Of a stretch of DNA of 37,649 nucleotides, positions 22,006-29,368 are shown piece after piece. This DNA is from a virus, in IMG/VR virus record IMGVR_UViG_3300046713_000166, positions 1 to 37,649 of that record; one strand, written 5' to 3'. Position 1 is the first letter of the stretch. Every line of letters begins with the position of its first letter. The notes under the pieces are model-generated. The model was not told the DNA's origin, did not search any database, and was given only the letters and a program-made list of their open reading frames with translations. The position numbers were made by a program, and so were the translations under genes.

Positions 22006-22926
22006 GTGGCGAAATGGCGGCCGGTCGACGTGAGGCTGTGGAACGACCGCAAGGTCGCCGCCCTCACGGATCGAGGGAAGCTACTTTGGCTATACTTGCT
22101 TACATCTCCGTTCATGCTTCCCATCCCCGGGGTGATCATCGCGGGGGAGATGGCGATCGCAGAGCAGATCGGGTGGAGACCGGAAGGGGTCGGGGAAGGG
22201 TTCCGGGAACTCCTCGCCAAGGGGCTTGGGGTTTCCATCCACGAACGCCTCATCTGGCTCAGAAAAGCTCTTACTTACCAGCCCATCCAAGGACCGAACC
22301 ACATCGCGGCGATCGCGAAGTCATGGGACGACGTTCCACACTGTGGCATGAAATTTGAAATCTGGCAAGCTCTTGAAATAGCTTGCAAAGGCTGGAGGAA
22401 CCTCTTTACCAAGGGGGTCCCCAACCCCTTCCCCAACGGGATCCAGGAAGGGGTTGCCGACGGGGTTGCCGACCCCTTTCATACAGTATCAGTATCCGGA
22501 ACAGTATCCGGAACAGGAACAGTATCCGGAGAGCTAGCGCTCTCCCCAGATTCGGATTCGCAAGCGAATCCTCCCAAGCAAATCAACGCGCGCGCGCGTA
22601 AACCACGGGTACAGGTAGCAGCACACCGCATGCCCCCGGAGTGGGCACCCAGGCAGCAGGAGATCGACAAGGCCGCAGCCATGCACCTGCAGCTCCCTGC
22701 CGAACTCGATCGGTTTCGCGATCACCACGCGGCCAAAGGCTCGACGTTCGTCGACTGGGACGCGGCGTTCCGGACCTGGCTCGGCAACGCGGTGCGTTTC
22801 GCAAGCGGAACAGTCAACGGGCACGGCAACGGGCGCTCCGGACCGCAGCACGCCAAGAGCCCGATCGAGCTCCAGATGGAGCGGATTGCCATGCTCAAAG
22901 CACAGGAAAGAGCCGAGAACAAATGA
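22006..22926 (+). CDS. Phage replication initiator protein (O/DnaD-like)
   Basis: 306 residues from GTG 22006, one base after the previous stop. The N-terminus (MAKWRPVDVRLWNDRKVAAL; LLWLYLLTSP) is a winged-helix type found in phage replisome organisers. The C-terminal half has RFRDHHAAKG and DWDAAFRTWLGNAV, the W-rich helix of DnaD/DnaT-like initiators. Between them lies a low-complexity linker encoded by iterons and hairpins (22450-22571). Codons of the 5' half are AT-richer than the neighbours. It should melt the origin and recruit the helicase through the loader downstream. Confidence 0.75.
   Translation: MAKWRPVDVRLWNDRKVAALTDRGKLLWLYLLTSPFMLPIPGVIIAGEMAIAEQIGWRPEGVGEGFRELLAKGLGVSIHERLIWLRKALTYQPIQGPNHIAAIAKSWDDVPHCGMKFEIWQALEIACKGWRNLFTKGVPNPFPNGIQEGVADGVADPFHTVSVSGTVSGTGTVSGELALSPDSDSQANPPKQINARARKPRVQVAAHRMPPEWAPRQQEIDKAAAMHLQLPAELDRFRDHHAAKGSTFVDWDAAFRTWLGNAVRFASGTVNGHGNGRSGPQHAKSPIELQMERIAMLKAQERAENK
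22450..22571. other. Probable replication origin: iterons and hairpins inside the initiator gene
   Basis: Two perfect tandem 12-base copies of GGGGTTGCCGAC (22450-22473) are followed by CAGTATCCGGA at 22490, 22502 and 22520 and a truncated CAGTAT at 22484. Two hairpins come next: GGAGAGC/GCTCTCC (22528-22545, four-base loop) and GGATTCG/CGAATCC (22554-22571, four-base loop). Iterons inside the initiator gene followed by structured DNA is the layout of the lambda origin within gene O. Confidence 0.65.
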
Positions 22927-23528
22927 ACAATTCCCAAGTAGCCGAAGTCGTGGCTGTGCTCATGGTGAGCTATCCGAACGCGCGATGGATCCCGACGACG
23001 CCGGGGACCGACGGCGGCCCGGACTCCCCAGGAACCTCGACGGCGTACGAGCACATGTTGCGGGATCTGGACTACGAAACCGCGCTCGCCGCGCTCGAGC
23101 GGCTGCTGGCGACGAAGCCCAACTTCCCGCCGACGGTCGCCGAAATCCGCGAGGCTGCGCTTGCGCTCACCGTCGGAGAAGTCCGGCCCGGCGGCTCGGC
23201 CTGGGGCGATGTCGTCAAGGCGATCCGACGCTACGGGTACATGCGCTCGCCCGGCGTCGACTTCACGTTCCCCGATCCGCTCGTCGCAGAAGCCGTGTCC
23301 GCGATGGACTGGGTCGAGCTGTGCTCGTCGGAGAATCAGGTCGCGGATCGCGCTCGGTTCATCGAGCTTTACGACCACCTCGCGGCAACGCGCCGGAGAT
23401 CGCAGCTCAGCGAAAGCTTGCCGGCGGTCCGCCAGCTGCGCGCCAAGCAAGAGCTCCAGCGAATCGAAGATCAGCCCGCCAAGCCCATCGGCCAGCTGAT
23501 CGGTGAGATTCTCAGGAAGTCCACGTGA
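22923..23528 (+). CDS. Helicase loader-like replication protein
   Basis: 201 residues from ATG 22923 (ATGA overlap with the initiator). DLDYETALAALERLL followed by KPNFPPTVAEIREAA is the pattern of phage G39P/gp59-like helicase loaders. The rest is helical and ends in a coiled-coil-like tail (LRAKQELQRIEDQPA). It would carry the host replicative helicase to the origin; no phage helicase is in the window. Confidence 0.65.
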   Translation: MNNSQVAEVVAVLMVSYPNARWIPTTPGTDGGPDSPGTSTAYEHMLRDLDYETALAALERLLATKPNFPPTVAEIREAALALTVGEVRPGGSAWGDVVKAIRRYGYMRSPGVDFTFPDPLVAEAVSAMDWVELCSSENQVADRARFIELYDHLAATRRRSQLSESLPAVRQLRAKQELQRIEDQPAKPIGQLIGEILRKST

Positions 23529-23947
23529 GCGACGACCGCACAGAATCGCGCAGGAGCGCGCGAGATGGGGGGGTGCAGGAAGATGCCGTCCGGTCAAACG
23601 GATCGCGTGGCAAGGATCCTACGCGACAAATCAGGCACGCCTCGCAGGACGTGCTCAGCCAGACCGCTCAGGCGCTCAAGATGGCGCGGTTGCTCGCATC
23701 CTCTATTACGGAGAACAATCCAACCGGAATTCTCGCGCAAGCGACTCAACGATTACGCGAGGATACGATGCTTCAATGGGCGAGCGAGCTGAGCGATATC
23801 AACAAGATAGACGGTAGGTCCTGGCCCGAAATCGAGCGCGCAATCACCCTCTCCCAGCGCTCCGGACGCTGGCAGATCGTCGTCCTAGGTCCATGTAAAC
23901 TCAGGGAACACTGGGACGCGATAAACGTACCACGTAACCACATGTAA
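23525..23947 (+). CDS. Replication-associated protein with DnaD-like C-terminal domain
   Basis: 140 residues from GTG 23525 (GTGA overlap). The C-terminal part (about 75-135) has MLQWASELSDINKIDGRSW, then IERAI and LGPCKLREHWDAIN, a motif found at the C-terminus of many phage replication initiators. Here it stands as a separate small protein. A run of seven G at 23567-23573 lies in the coding region. Probably a replisome accessory. Confidence 0.6.
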   Translation: MSDDRTESRRSARDGGVQEDAVRSNGSRGKDPTRQIRHASQDVLSQTAQALKMARLLASSITENNPTGILAQATQRLREDTMLQWASELSDINKIDGRSWPEIERAITLSQRSGRWQIVVLGPCKLREHWDAINVPRNHM

Positions 23948-23969
23948 TATCAGAGGAATGGAGCAAAAG

Positions 23970-24545
23970 ATGGCGAAACGTGACAAGTTGGCGCAGTGCG
24001 ACCATCGAGGCAGGGTCAACCTGGGGACGCACCTGCGATGCGCTGTTTGCAAGCAGCTGCTCTCCCTCGGCGAGGCCAACGAGCCTGAGGTTGACATCGC
24101 GGCGGGGCGGATCGCGGCCCAGGGCGGTCTGGCCGACGGTGAGAACCTCTACGAGCTGCCGCTCGGGTCGCACAGGATCTCCACCGGAGACCAGGGCGAC
24201 GCCTGGGCCTGGGACATCTCGCGTCCGCTTGCGGAACAGCTGGCCGAGACCGCGCGCGATGCCATGCGCGAAGTGCGGGCGTGCCTGCATCTCGCGAACA
24301 GCGATACCCCTGATGCCGACCTGATGCCGGATCCATGCCCGAAGTGCGGGCTCTACTATATGGGCGACAACAGCGTGGAGGAATCACGCGGTAGGGGGTT
24401 CGTTGGCATCGACCGCTCGCTCGCGCCGACGTTGGTCCAATATCCGCTGCCGCGCCCGCTGCTCGGCGCGGAGACCTGCACGCATGACCACATGACGGAG
24501 GCGGAGACCGCGCTGTCCTTCGGCGTGGATGGAGAGCTCGGATGA
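23970..24545 (+). CDS. Protein with two zinc-binding motifs
   Basis: 191 residues from ATG 23970, chosen for GGAG six bases upstream; ATG 23958 is in frame. The N-terminus has CDH followed by CAVC; further on are CPKC and CTHDH near the end. Two metal sites seem likely. The middle is helical (EQLAETARDAMREVRACL). No family is recognised. Confidence 0.6.
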   Translation: MAKRDKLAQCDHRGRVNLGTHLRCAVCKQLLSLGEANEPEVDIAAGRIAAQGGLADGENLYELPLGSHRISTGDQGDAWAWDISRPLAEQLAETARDAMREVRACLHLANSDTPDADLMPDPCPKCGLYYMGDNSVEESRGRGFVGIDRSLAPTLVQYPLPRPLLGAETCTHDHMTEAETALSFGVDGELG

Positions 24546-24769
24546 CGCGCGATCGATGGCAGGCAGGCCAAGACAAGCGCGCCGCCGTGAACGCAGCAGA
24601 GGCGGCCGGAGAGGTAGCCGACTCGATGTCCGTGCGCGCCGTGCTCGTCGAGCGGATGAAGTCCGGCGAGATCACGCATGAGCAGGCGCTGGCCGAGCTC
24701 AAGCGAATCAAGCGCGGCGCCAAGGCGGCCGGCAAGACGACGCGGGCGCGCGCATGGAGGGCCGGATGA
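24542..24769 (+). CDS. Small basic helical protein
   Basis: 75 residues from ATG 24542 (ATGA overlap). It is helical, and the block EITHEQALAELKRIKRG resembles the short-linear helix of small phage DNA-binding proteins. Its last 16 bases overlap the upstream region of the next gene, which starts at ATGA. Function unknown. Confidence 0.5.
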   Translation: MTRDRWQAGQDKRAAVNAAEAAGEVADSMSVRAVLVERMKSGEITHEQALAELKRIKRGAKAAGKTTRARAWRAG

Positions 24770-25053
24770 GCTCGTTCACCGCCACGCTGCTCTCGCTCCT
24801 CTGCCTGGCGCTCGCCGCGGTGGCGCGCCCGACCTCGGCGAGGTGCCCTGGCAACCTGGATCTGCGCACCGGGGTCCGGCGGGACGGCCGGTTCTCGTGC
24901 TGGCCGCACCCAGTCGGGGATCCGGAGTGGGATGGAACCTACCTCCGACCGGATCGCAGCGTGCAGCCGGCGTGGGTGCTCGAAGGCCGGGTTTATTGCA
25001 CTGGTACGACGCGACCCACCGTGGTAGACTGGCAGACCGTGAGGTGCAGATGA
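24766..25053 (+). CDS. Secreted small protein
   Basis: 95 residues from ATG 24766, set by the ATGA overlap. MSSFTATLLSLLCLALAAVA is a classic Sec signal; cleavage is expected near ARPTSA. The mature part has four Cys residues (RCPGN, SCWPH, VYCTG, VRCR) that could form two disulfides in the periplasm. It is unusual for a phage early gene and may alter the host envelope. Confidence 0.6.
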   Translation: MSSFTATLLSLLCLALAAVARPTSARCPGNLDLRTGVRRDGRFSCWPHPVGDPEWDGTYLRPDRSVQPAWVLEGRVYCTGTTRPTVVDWQTVRCR

Positions 25054-25253
25054 AGGGTGAAGGAACTTGCAAGAAGTCCCCGGACCACTCTGAGGAACAT
25101 CCAGCGCACTGCATCCACTACCGTGTGCGTCACGGGGACTTCGTTTGCTGCTGGTGCGGCGACTTGTTCGAGGGGCACGAGACGACCCGCGGTGCGCATG
25201 GGCAGTATCGACCGCGCGGGGAGCGTCGGCGCTCCGCGAGGGCCTCATCATGA
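25050..25253 (+). CDS. Small Cys/His-rich protein
   Basis: 67 residues from ATG 25050 (ATGA overlap). CKKSPDHSEEHPAHC and VCCWCGDLF give several Cys and His ligands, consistent with a zinc ribbon. A basic tail follows. Not recognised. Confidence 0.55.
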   Translation: MKGEGTCKKSPDHSEEHPAHCIHYRVRHGDFVCCWCGDLFEGHETTRGAHGQYRPRGERRRSARASS

Positions 25254-25573
25254 ACCACCGCAAGCCCAAGCTGGCCGATGGCACGCAGCCCGGCCGCAGG
25301 CTTGCGCGCCGGGAGTCCGAGCTGCTCGGCCGAGGCGGTCGCGGTGTCTCCGCTCTGATCCCGGACGTCGGCGAGTCGCTAGCGCTGCGCGCCGCCGAAC
25401 GCGATCGCGTGCTCGACCTGTTGGACCGGCTCGAGCGCATCGTGCCGCGCGACGGGTTCCTTCCTCCGGCAGACCAGGACGTGCTGCGTGAAGTCCGCGC
25501 CGCGCTGGTCGAGCTCGGCAAGCGCGCGCCGGAAGAACGCCCGGTCTGGGTTGACAGGGGCGCACGCGAATAG
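25250..25573 (+). CDS. Unknown helical phage protein
   Basis: 107 residues from ATG 25250 (ATGA overlap). Basic N-terminus, then helices (ALRAAERDRVLDLLDRLERI; VLREVRAALVELGKRA). The stop lies between two copies of a promoter-like repeat. Not recognised. Confidence 0.5.
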   Translation: MNHRKPKLADGTQPGRRLARRESELLGRGGRGVSALIPDVGESLALRAAERDRVLDLLDRLERIVPRDGFLPPADQDVLREVRAALVELGKRAPEERPVWVDRGARE

Positions 25574-25603
25574 TTGACAGGGGAGCACTGGGTAGTTTAT
25601 AGT
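25551..25603 (+). promoter_or_regulatory. Duplicated -35 block and leaderless promoter of the GP88-like gene
   Basis: TTGACAGGGGCGCAC (25551-25565) and TTGACAGGGGAGCAC (25574-25588) are direct repeats 23 bases apart. The second TTGACA, 18 bases, TATAGT (25598-25603) and six bases (TCAGGT) lead to ATG 25610. The first copy may be a decoy or an operator. Confidence 0.65.
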
Positions 25604-25609
25604 TCAGGT

Positions 25610-26455
25610 ATGGTCACAGCGCGCAAGGTTCTCCCCGTCCTCGACGATCGCTTCACGTCCCTGCAGGTTCACGAGCGCGACCTGATGCTCGAGATCGACG
25701 GCATGACGCTGGAACAGCTGTGCAAGTTCCCGCTGCTGAGCTCGAACGCGAAGACCTCCCTCTCGCTCGACTTCCCGATCGGACACACGTGCGCACCCAC
25801 CGCGCTGTGCTCGAAAGTCTGCTACGCCAGCCGTCCCGGCACGCCGGCGCGGTGGGACAAGAGCCTGCGCATGCGACTGCGGACGCTGCGCTACTTCCAA
25901 CTCGCCACCCCGCGCGCCGCGGCGAACCGGCTCTGGCACGAGTTCTCGCGCCGGCGCACCACGGCGAAGTGGACGAGCCGGGGCGTGCGCATCGACTTCC
26001 TGCGGGTCAACGGAACCGGGGACTTGGTGCCGGCGGTGGTGGCGGCGCTGAACCTGTTCATGGTCGACCACCCAGAGGTGGCGCTGTGGGTGGTGAGCCG
26101 GCGCCCGCTGATCGCCGCCGGCCTGGAGCCGAGGCCGAACCTGTTCCTCCAGCTTAGCGTGGACGCGACCACGACGCAGCAGGCCGGATATCTGACGCGC
26201 GAGCTGGTCCGCACGAATCCGCGGGCGTACGTCTCGTTCCTGCGCACGAAGGTCACCGACGACGTGAGCGGCGCGGCGATCGTGTTCAACGAGAAGCAGA
26301 CCGAGGGCCTTCCGTACGATGGGATCGCCGATTGTCCGGTCGACGCGGGCCGGCTCGAGCTCGGCAACGTGCGCGGCGTGGGCGGGACGGCGTGCAGCAA
26401 GTGCCGCAAGTGCTTCAGCCCGAAGACCCTCGAGCGGCAGAGGGCGGCGCTGTGA
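25610..26455 (+). CDS. GP88-like phage protein with Cys clusters
   Basis: 281 residues from ATG 25610. It resembles the phage GP88 (gene product 88) family: LSSNAKTSLSLDFPIGHTC followed by CSKVCYA, a C-x5-C-x3-C cluster (about 60-70), and CSKCRKC near the C-terminus. Such Cys clusters may bind iron-sulfur or zinc. The middle is an alpha/beta domain (VRIDFLRVNGTGDLV; VALWVVSRRP; NLFLQLSVDATT). The biochemical role of the family is not known to me. Confidence 0.65.
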   Translation: MVTARKVLPVLDDRFTSLQVHERDLMLEIDGMTLEQLCKFPLLSSNAKTSLSLDFPIGHTCAPTALCSKVCYASRPGTPARWDKSLRMRLRTLRYFQLATPRAAANRLWHEFSRRRTTAKWTSRGVRIDFLRVNGTGDLVPAVVAALNLFMVDHPEVALWVVSRRPLIAAGLEPRPNLFLQLSVDATTTQQAGYLTRELVRTNPRAYVSFLRTKVTDDVSGAAIVFNEKQTEGLPYDGIADCPVDAGRLELGNVRGVGGTACSKCRKCFSPKTLERQRAAL

Positions 26456-26625
26456 CGAAGCGGCTCACACCGATTCAGGCGCTGGAGCTGAAAGAGAAGG
26501 TCGGGGCGCCGCTGCTCGCACCTCGGCTCAAGCGCAGGCGCGGTAGGTCCGGCGAGGCGTCGGCCCTGTCCAGCCGTGCGCGCGAGATCATCGACCGAGC
26601 GCGCAAGGCGCGGACGGTGCCATGA
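26452..26625 (+). CDS. Small basic protein
   Basis: 57 residues from GTG 26452 (GTGA overlap). Strongly basic (RLKRRRGRSG; RAREIIDRARKAR), so it may bind nucleic acid. Not recognised. Confidence 0.5.
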   Translation: MTKRLTPIQALELKEKVGAPLLAPRLKRRRGRSGEASALSSRAREIIDRARKARTVP

Positions 26626-26677
26626 CCGCTACCCCATCGCTACCCCACCCGTACCTGATGACCGGGCGGGGAGTGAG

Positions 26678-26683
26678 TAGATT
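26678..26683 (+). promoter_or_regulatory. -10 element TAGATT
   Basis: TAGATT lies six bases (GAGGGC) before ATG 26690. No good -35 is visible. Just upstream, CGCTACCCCA occurs twice (26627-26636 and 26638-26647). Confidence 0.4.
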
Positions 26684-26689
26684 GAGGGC

Positions 26690-26938
26690 ATGACGAACCT
26701 ACCCGCACAGCCCACCTATCAGAACACCACCTGCGATCGCGCGAGCTGTCACGCGCCGAAGGCGGCCGGAACCGCCACCCTGTGGTGCGACGCGTGCAAC
26801 CTGCTGCCGATCTGCGATGACTGCGGCGAGGCCGAGATCGACTGCACCGCGCGGCCCGGCGGATGCTCGTACGAGTCCGGCCACGGCAGTCATGCGCAGG
26901 ATGCGCAGGCCGAGCGCCGGCAGATGGGGATCGGATGA
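26690..26938 (+). CDS. Small zinc-ribbon protein
   Basis: 82 residues from ATG 26690. Cys and His ligands run through it: CDRASCHAP, WCDACN, CDDCGEAEIDC and GGCSYESGHGSH. It probably binds two zinc ions. Such proteins may bind DNA, RNA or host proteins. Not recognised. Confidence 0.6.
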   Translation: MTNLPAQPTYQNTTCDRASCHAPKAAGTATLWCDACNLLPICDDCGEAEIDCTARPGGCSYESGHGSHAQDAQAERRQMGIG

Positions 26939-27090
26939 TCGCCGCCGAGCGCCTCGCGATCTACGCCGAGACCGCCGCGAAGCTCCGGGCCACAGGCGAG
27001 CACGGCTCCGAGGTCGCGGCCCTGCTGGTCGAGCAGCTGGCGGACGAGCTGACCGAGCGCTTGCAATCGCCCGGCGTAGTGGTAGGGTAA
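26935..27090 (+). CDS. Small helical protein
   Basis: 51 residues from ATG 26935 (ATGA overlap). One helix block (AERLAIYAETAAKLRAT; EVAALLVEQLADELTERL). The -35/-10 of the next gene lies in its 3' end. Not recognised. Confidence 0.5.
   Translation: MIAAERLAIYAETAAKLRATGEHGSEVAALLVEQLADELTERLQSPGVVVG
27061..27088 (+). promoter_or_regulatory. Leaderless-type promoter
   Basis: TTGCAA (27061-27066), 16 bases, TAGGGT (27083-27088), six bases (AAACTC), ATG 27095. Confidence 0.55.
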
Positions 27091-27094
27091 ACTC

Positions 27095-27304
27095 ATGAGT
27101 GACATGAGACCGAGCATCGCTGATCTGAAACGCGCGCACGAGAGGGACACGTTTTCCGACGAGGGACGTCTACTCGATGCCGCGCCGGTGCTCCTCGAGA
27201 TCGCCGCATCCGCGTTGGCGTTGAAGGACGCGTATGGCTCACCGGAGCGCGAGCGAGAAACCTTGACCATCATGTTCCGCGTTCTCGCAAAGGTGCGCCC
27301 GTGA
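27095..27304 (+). CDS. Paralogous small protein family, member 2
   Basis: 69 residues from ATG 27095. It shares DMRPSIADL at the N-terminus, DAAPVLLEIAASALAL in the middle and LAKVRP at the end with the proteins at 12827-13096 and 28185-28523. The junction with the next gene, including its GTGACCGACCT start, also recurs at 28520, so the unit has been duplicated. Function unknown. Confidence 0.65.
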   Translation: MSDMRPSIADLKRAHERDTFSDEGRLLDAAPVLLEIAASALALKDAYGSPERERETLTIMFRVLAKVRP

Positions 27305-27483
27305 CCGACCTCGCGCAGCTTCGCTTCGCGGCCCCGGCATTCTGCATCGTCTGGGTCGATGGCGCCGATTTGTGGGCAGACGACCCGGTCGCCGCTGCAT
27401 GGTGGCAGCGCGTCGCGGCAGCGTATGAGCGACTCGAAGGGAATCCGCTTGTCATCGTCGGAGACTCAAAGGGGACGTGGTGA
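27301..27483 (+). CDS. Small unknown phage protein
   Basis: 60 residues from GTG 27301 (GTGA overlap). It starts MTDLAQL, like the gene at 28520, and has a hydrophobic core (FCIVWVDGADLWADD; PLVIVGDSKG) but no signal or membrane helix. Its end overlaps the methyltransferase start. Confidence 0.5.
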   Translation: MTDLAQLRFAAPAFCIVWVDGADLWADDPVAAAWWQRVAAAYERLEGNPLVIVGDSKGTW

Positions 27484-28154
27484 CCTGGTCCGTCTCACAG
27501 GACGACGCGGTGCAGTGGCTGCGCGGCCTACCCGATGCCTCGGTCGACCTGGTCATTACGGATCCGGCCTACGAGTCCCTGGAGAAGCACCGCGCCATCG
27601 GCACGACCACCCGGCTCAAGCACAGCGCCGGCTCGAGCAACGACTGGTTCGAGATCTTCCCGAACGCCCGCTTCCCCGAGTTCCTCGCCGAGGTCTACCG
27701 GGTGTTGCGCGCGGACCGGCACTTCTACCTGATGTGCGACCAGGAGACGATGTTCGTCGTCAAGCCGATGGCGGAGGCCGTGGGGTTCCGGTTCTGGAAA
27801 CCCCTGGTGTGGGACAAGGTCACGATCGGCATGGGGTACCACTACCGCTGCCGGTACGAGTTCGTGCTGTTCTTCGAGAAGGGCAAGCGCAAGCTCAACG
27901 ACCTCGGCGTGCCGGACGTGATCGCCGCGGCCCGGGTGCGCGATGGGTACCCGACCGAGAAACCAGCCAAGCTCTCGACCGTGCTGATCGAGCAGAGCAC
28001 GCAGCCGGGCGAGCTGGTGGTGGACCCGTTCATGGGCTCGGCGTCGGTCGGTGCCGCCGCGTTGATGGTCAGGCGCTCGTTCCGAGGATGCGACCTCAGC
28101 GCGGAGAGCGTGGCCCTCGCGTCGCGCCGGCTGGCGATGATCGAGCCGGCTTGA
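27480..28154 (+). CDS. DNA methyltransferase (N6-adenine or N4-cytosine)
   Basis: 224 residues from GTG 27480, set by the GTGA overlap (GTG 27477 is possible). It should methylate phage DNA using S-adenosylmethionine. Motif IV reads DPAYESLEKHRA; the usual DPPY has Ala in place of the second Pro. The SAM-binding motif I, VVDPFMGSASVG, lies near the C-terminus, so the order is IV then I (beta class). PTEKPAKL is the conserved block before it. No restriction enzyme is nearby, suggesting anti-restriction or regulation. Confidence 0.85.
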   Translation: MTWSVSQDDAVQWLRGLPDASVDLVITDPAYESLEKHRAIGTTTRLKHSAGSSNDWFEIFPNARFPEFLAEVYRVLRADRHFYLMCDQETMFVVKPMAEAVGFRFWKPLVWDKVTIGMGYHYRCRYEFVLFFEKGKRKLNDLGVPDVIAAARVRDGYPTEKPAKLSTVLIEQSTQPGELVVDPFMGSASVGAAALMVRRSFRGCDLSAESVALASRRLAMIEPA

Positions 28155-28178
28155 CATCGTCCACCGACGTGCTATAAA
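28151..28178 (+). promoter_or_regulatory. Leaderless-type promoter, best match to consensus
   Basis: TTGACA (28151-28156), 16 bases, TGC-TATAAA with TATAAA at 28173-28178, six bases (CGTGGC), ATG 28185. The methyltransferase stop codon overlaps the -35. Confidence 0.75.
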
Positions 28179-28184
28179 CGTGGC

Positions 28185-28523
28185 ATGGACGACACGAGAC
28201 CGAGCATCGCGGAGCTGCAGCAGAGTGAACAGGCGATGGATCGAGCGCCATGGTACTCGGCTGAGAGCCGCTGGCAGTCGGATTGTGCGCTGACCGGAGC
28301 CCCAGACGCTGACTTCTCGAGCGACGGTCGCGTCGTGGTGCAGGCCAACCCGAACTTCCCGTACCGCGCCAACCTCGACGGCATCGTCGGCCTGCGCAAC
28401 GCGGCGCCCGTGCTCCTCGAGATCGTCGCGGCGGCGCTGGCGTACTACAGCCCGGCATCCGATGAGCCTGGCGGTCAGGCATGGGCCGCTGTCGAGGCCG
28501 CACTCGCCAAGGTCCGCCCGTGA
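28185..28523 (+). CDS. Paralogous small protein family, member 3
   Basis: 112 residues from ATG 28185. The ends match the copies at 12827 and 27095 (DDTRPSIAELQ; NAAPVLLEIVAAALAY; AALAKVRP), while the middle (WYSAESRWQSDCALTG to RVVVQANPNFPY) is unique. It looks like a shared frame with an exchangeable centre. Function unknown. Confidence 0.65.
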   Translation: MDDTRPSIAELQQSEQAMDRAPWYSAESRWQSDCALTGAPDADFSSDGRVVVQANPNFPYRANLDGIVGLRNAAPVLLEIVAAALAYYSPASDEPGGQAWAAVEAALAKVRP

Positions 28524-29368
28524 CCGACCTTGCGCGGCTGTACGAGTCCGCGATTCTGCGCTGGGGCGATGGCGAGACCCCCAAGGCGACCGACCTCGAG
28601 AACGAGGTCCATGAGCTGCAAGAACGGCTCTGGGCCGCTGGTCCGCTTGGCGACGGGACCGAGCAGCTCGCCCTCGGCGTGATCGAGTTCATCGGCGGCT
28701 CGTTCGAGACCGAGGACGCAGAACACGCGGTCGAGTGCCTGGGCAAGGCGATGGTCTGCGCGGCCGGCTACGCGTACCAGCGCGGCCTGGCGCTCTCGCC
28801 GATCCTGGACCTGGCGCGCGCCCTCACGCGCCGCGACGACGTCCAGCCGGTGCACGGGGTGACCCGGCTCGCGGCGCTGGAGCGCCAAGACCTGGTCGAG
28901 TCTCATCACGTGGTCGCGGCGTTGGGGCTGTGCATCGCGAAAGGGACCGACGACTGCGAGATCGTGCACGGCCTGACGATCGAGCCCCACGGCGTGTTCC
29001 TGACGATCGGCAGGGAGATGCTGGAGCGCAACGATCCAAAGCTGCAGGCTGCCCTCGCCGAAGCGGTCACGTCATCCCTGGAGCCGGCCGCCAGGGTCCG
29101 GCTCTCCAAGGGGCAAGTCGGCGAGTGGATCGACGGCATCGATCGTAGGCCGTTCGCACCGGTGGTGTTCGACCCCATGCGGCACGTCAGCCCGCTCGCG
29201 ATCTGCCCGCAGTGCGCTGCGCTGATGACGAGGGCCGCAGGCGCGGCTGGCCCCGGCTCGTCAGAGGTGCGTGATACCGGCTACCGATGCGAGAACGGAC
29301 ACGAGCTGACCGCGGAGCAGATGGACGCCCTCCTTCGTGCGAGCACTGCGCCCAGCGACGGGTCGTGA
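28520..29368 (+). CDS. MazG-like helical protein with C-terminal zinc ribbon
   Basis: 282 residues from GTG 28520 (GTGA overlap). The N-terminus resembles an all-alpha NTP pyrophosphatase (MazG-like): ENEVHELQERL (27-37) and EHAVECLGKAMVCAAGYAY (69-87). The second acidic motif is damaged, with Lys where Asp is expected, so NTP hydrolysis may be lost. The middle domain (VTRLAALERQDLV; EPHGVFLTIGREML) is unknown; the end has CPQC and YRCENGHEL. It might act in nucleotide sensing or be an inactive derivative. Confidence 0.5.
   Translation: MTDLARLYESAILRWGDGETPKATDLENEVHELQERLWAAGPLGDGTEQLALGVIEFIGGSFETEDAEHAVECLGKAMVCAAGYAYQRGLALSPILDLARALTRRDDVQPVHGVTRLAALERQDLVESHHVVAALGLCIAKGTDDCEIVHGLTIEPHGVFLTIGREMLERNDPKLQAALAEAVTSSLEPAARVRLSKGQVGEWIDGIDRRPFAPVVFDPMRHVSPLAICPQCAALMTRAAGAAGPGSSEVRDTGYRCENGHELTAEQMDALLRASTAPSDGS

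Noticed and set aside
23567-23573. Run of seven G considered as phase-variable tract
   Set aside because: It is short, within a normal gene whose frame is intact, and no alternative protein results from slippage that is worth reporting.
26643-26671. Hairpin CCCCACCCG/CGGGCGGGG considered as terminator
   Set aside because: One mismatch, an 11-base loop and no T-tract; it lies near a -10 element and is more likely incidental.
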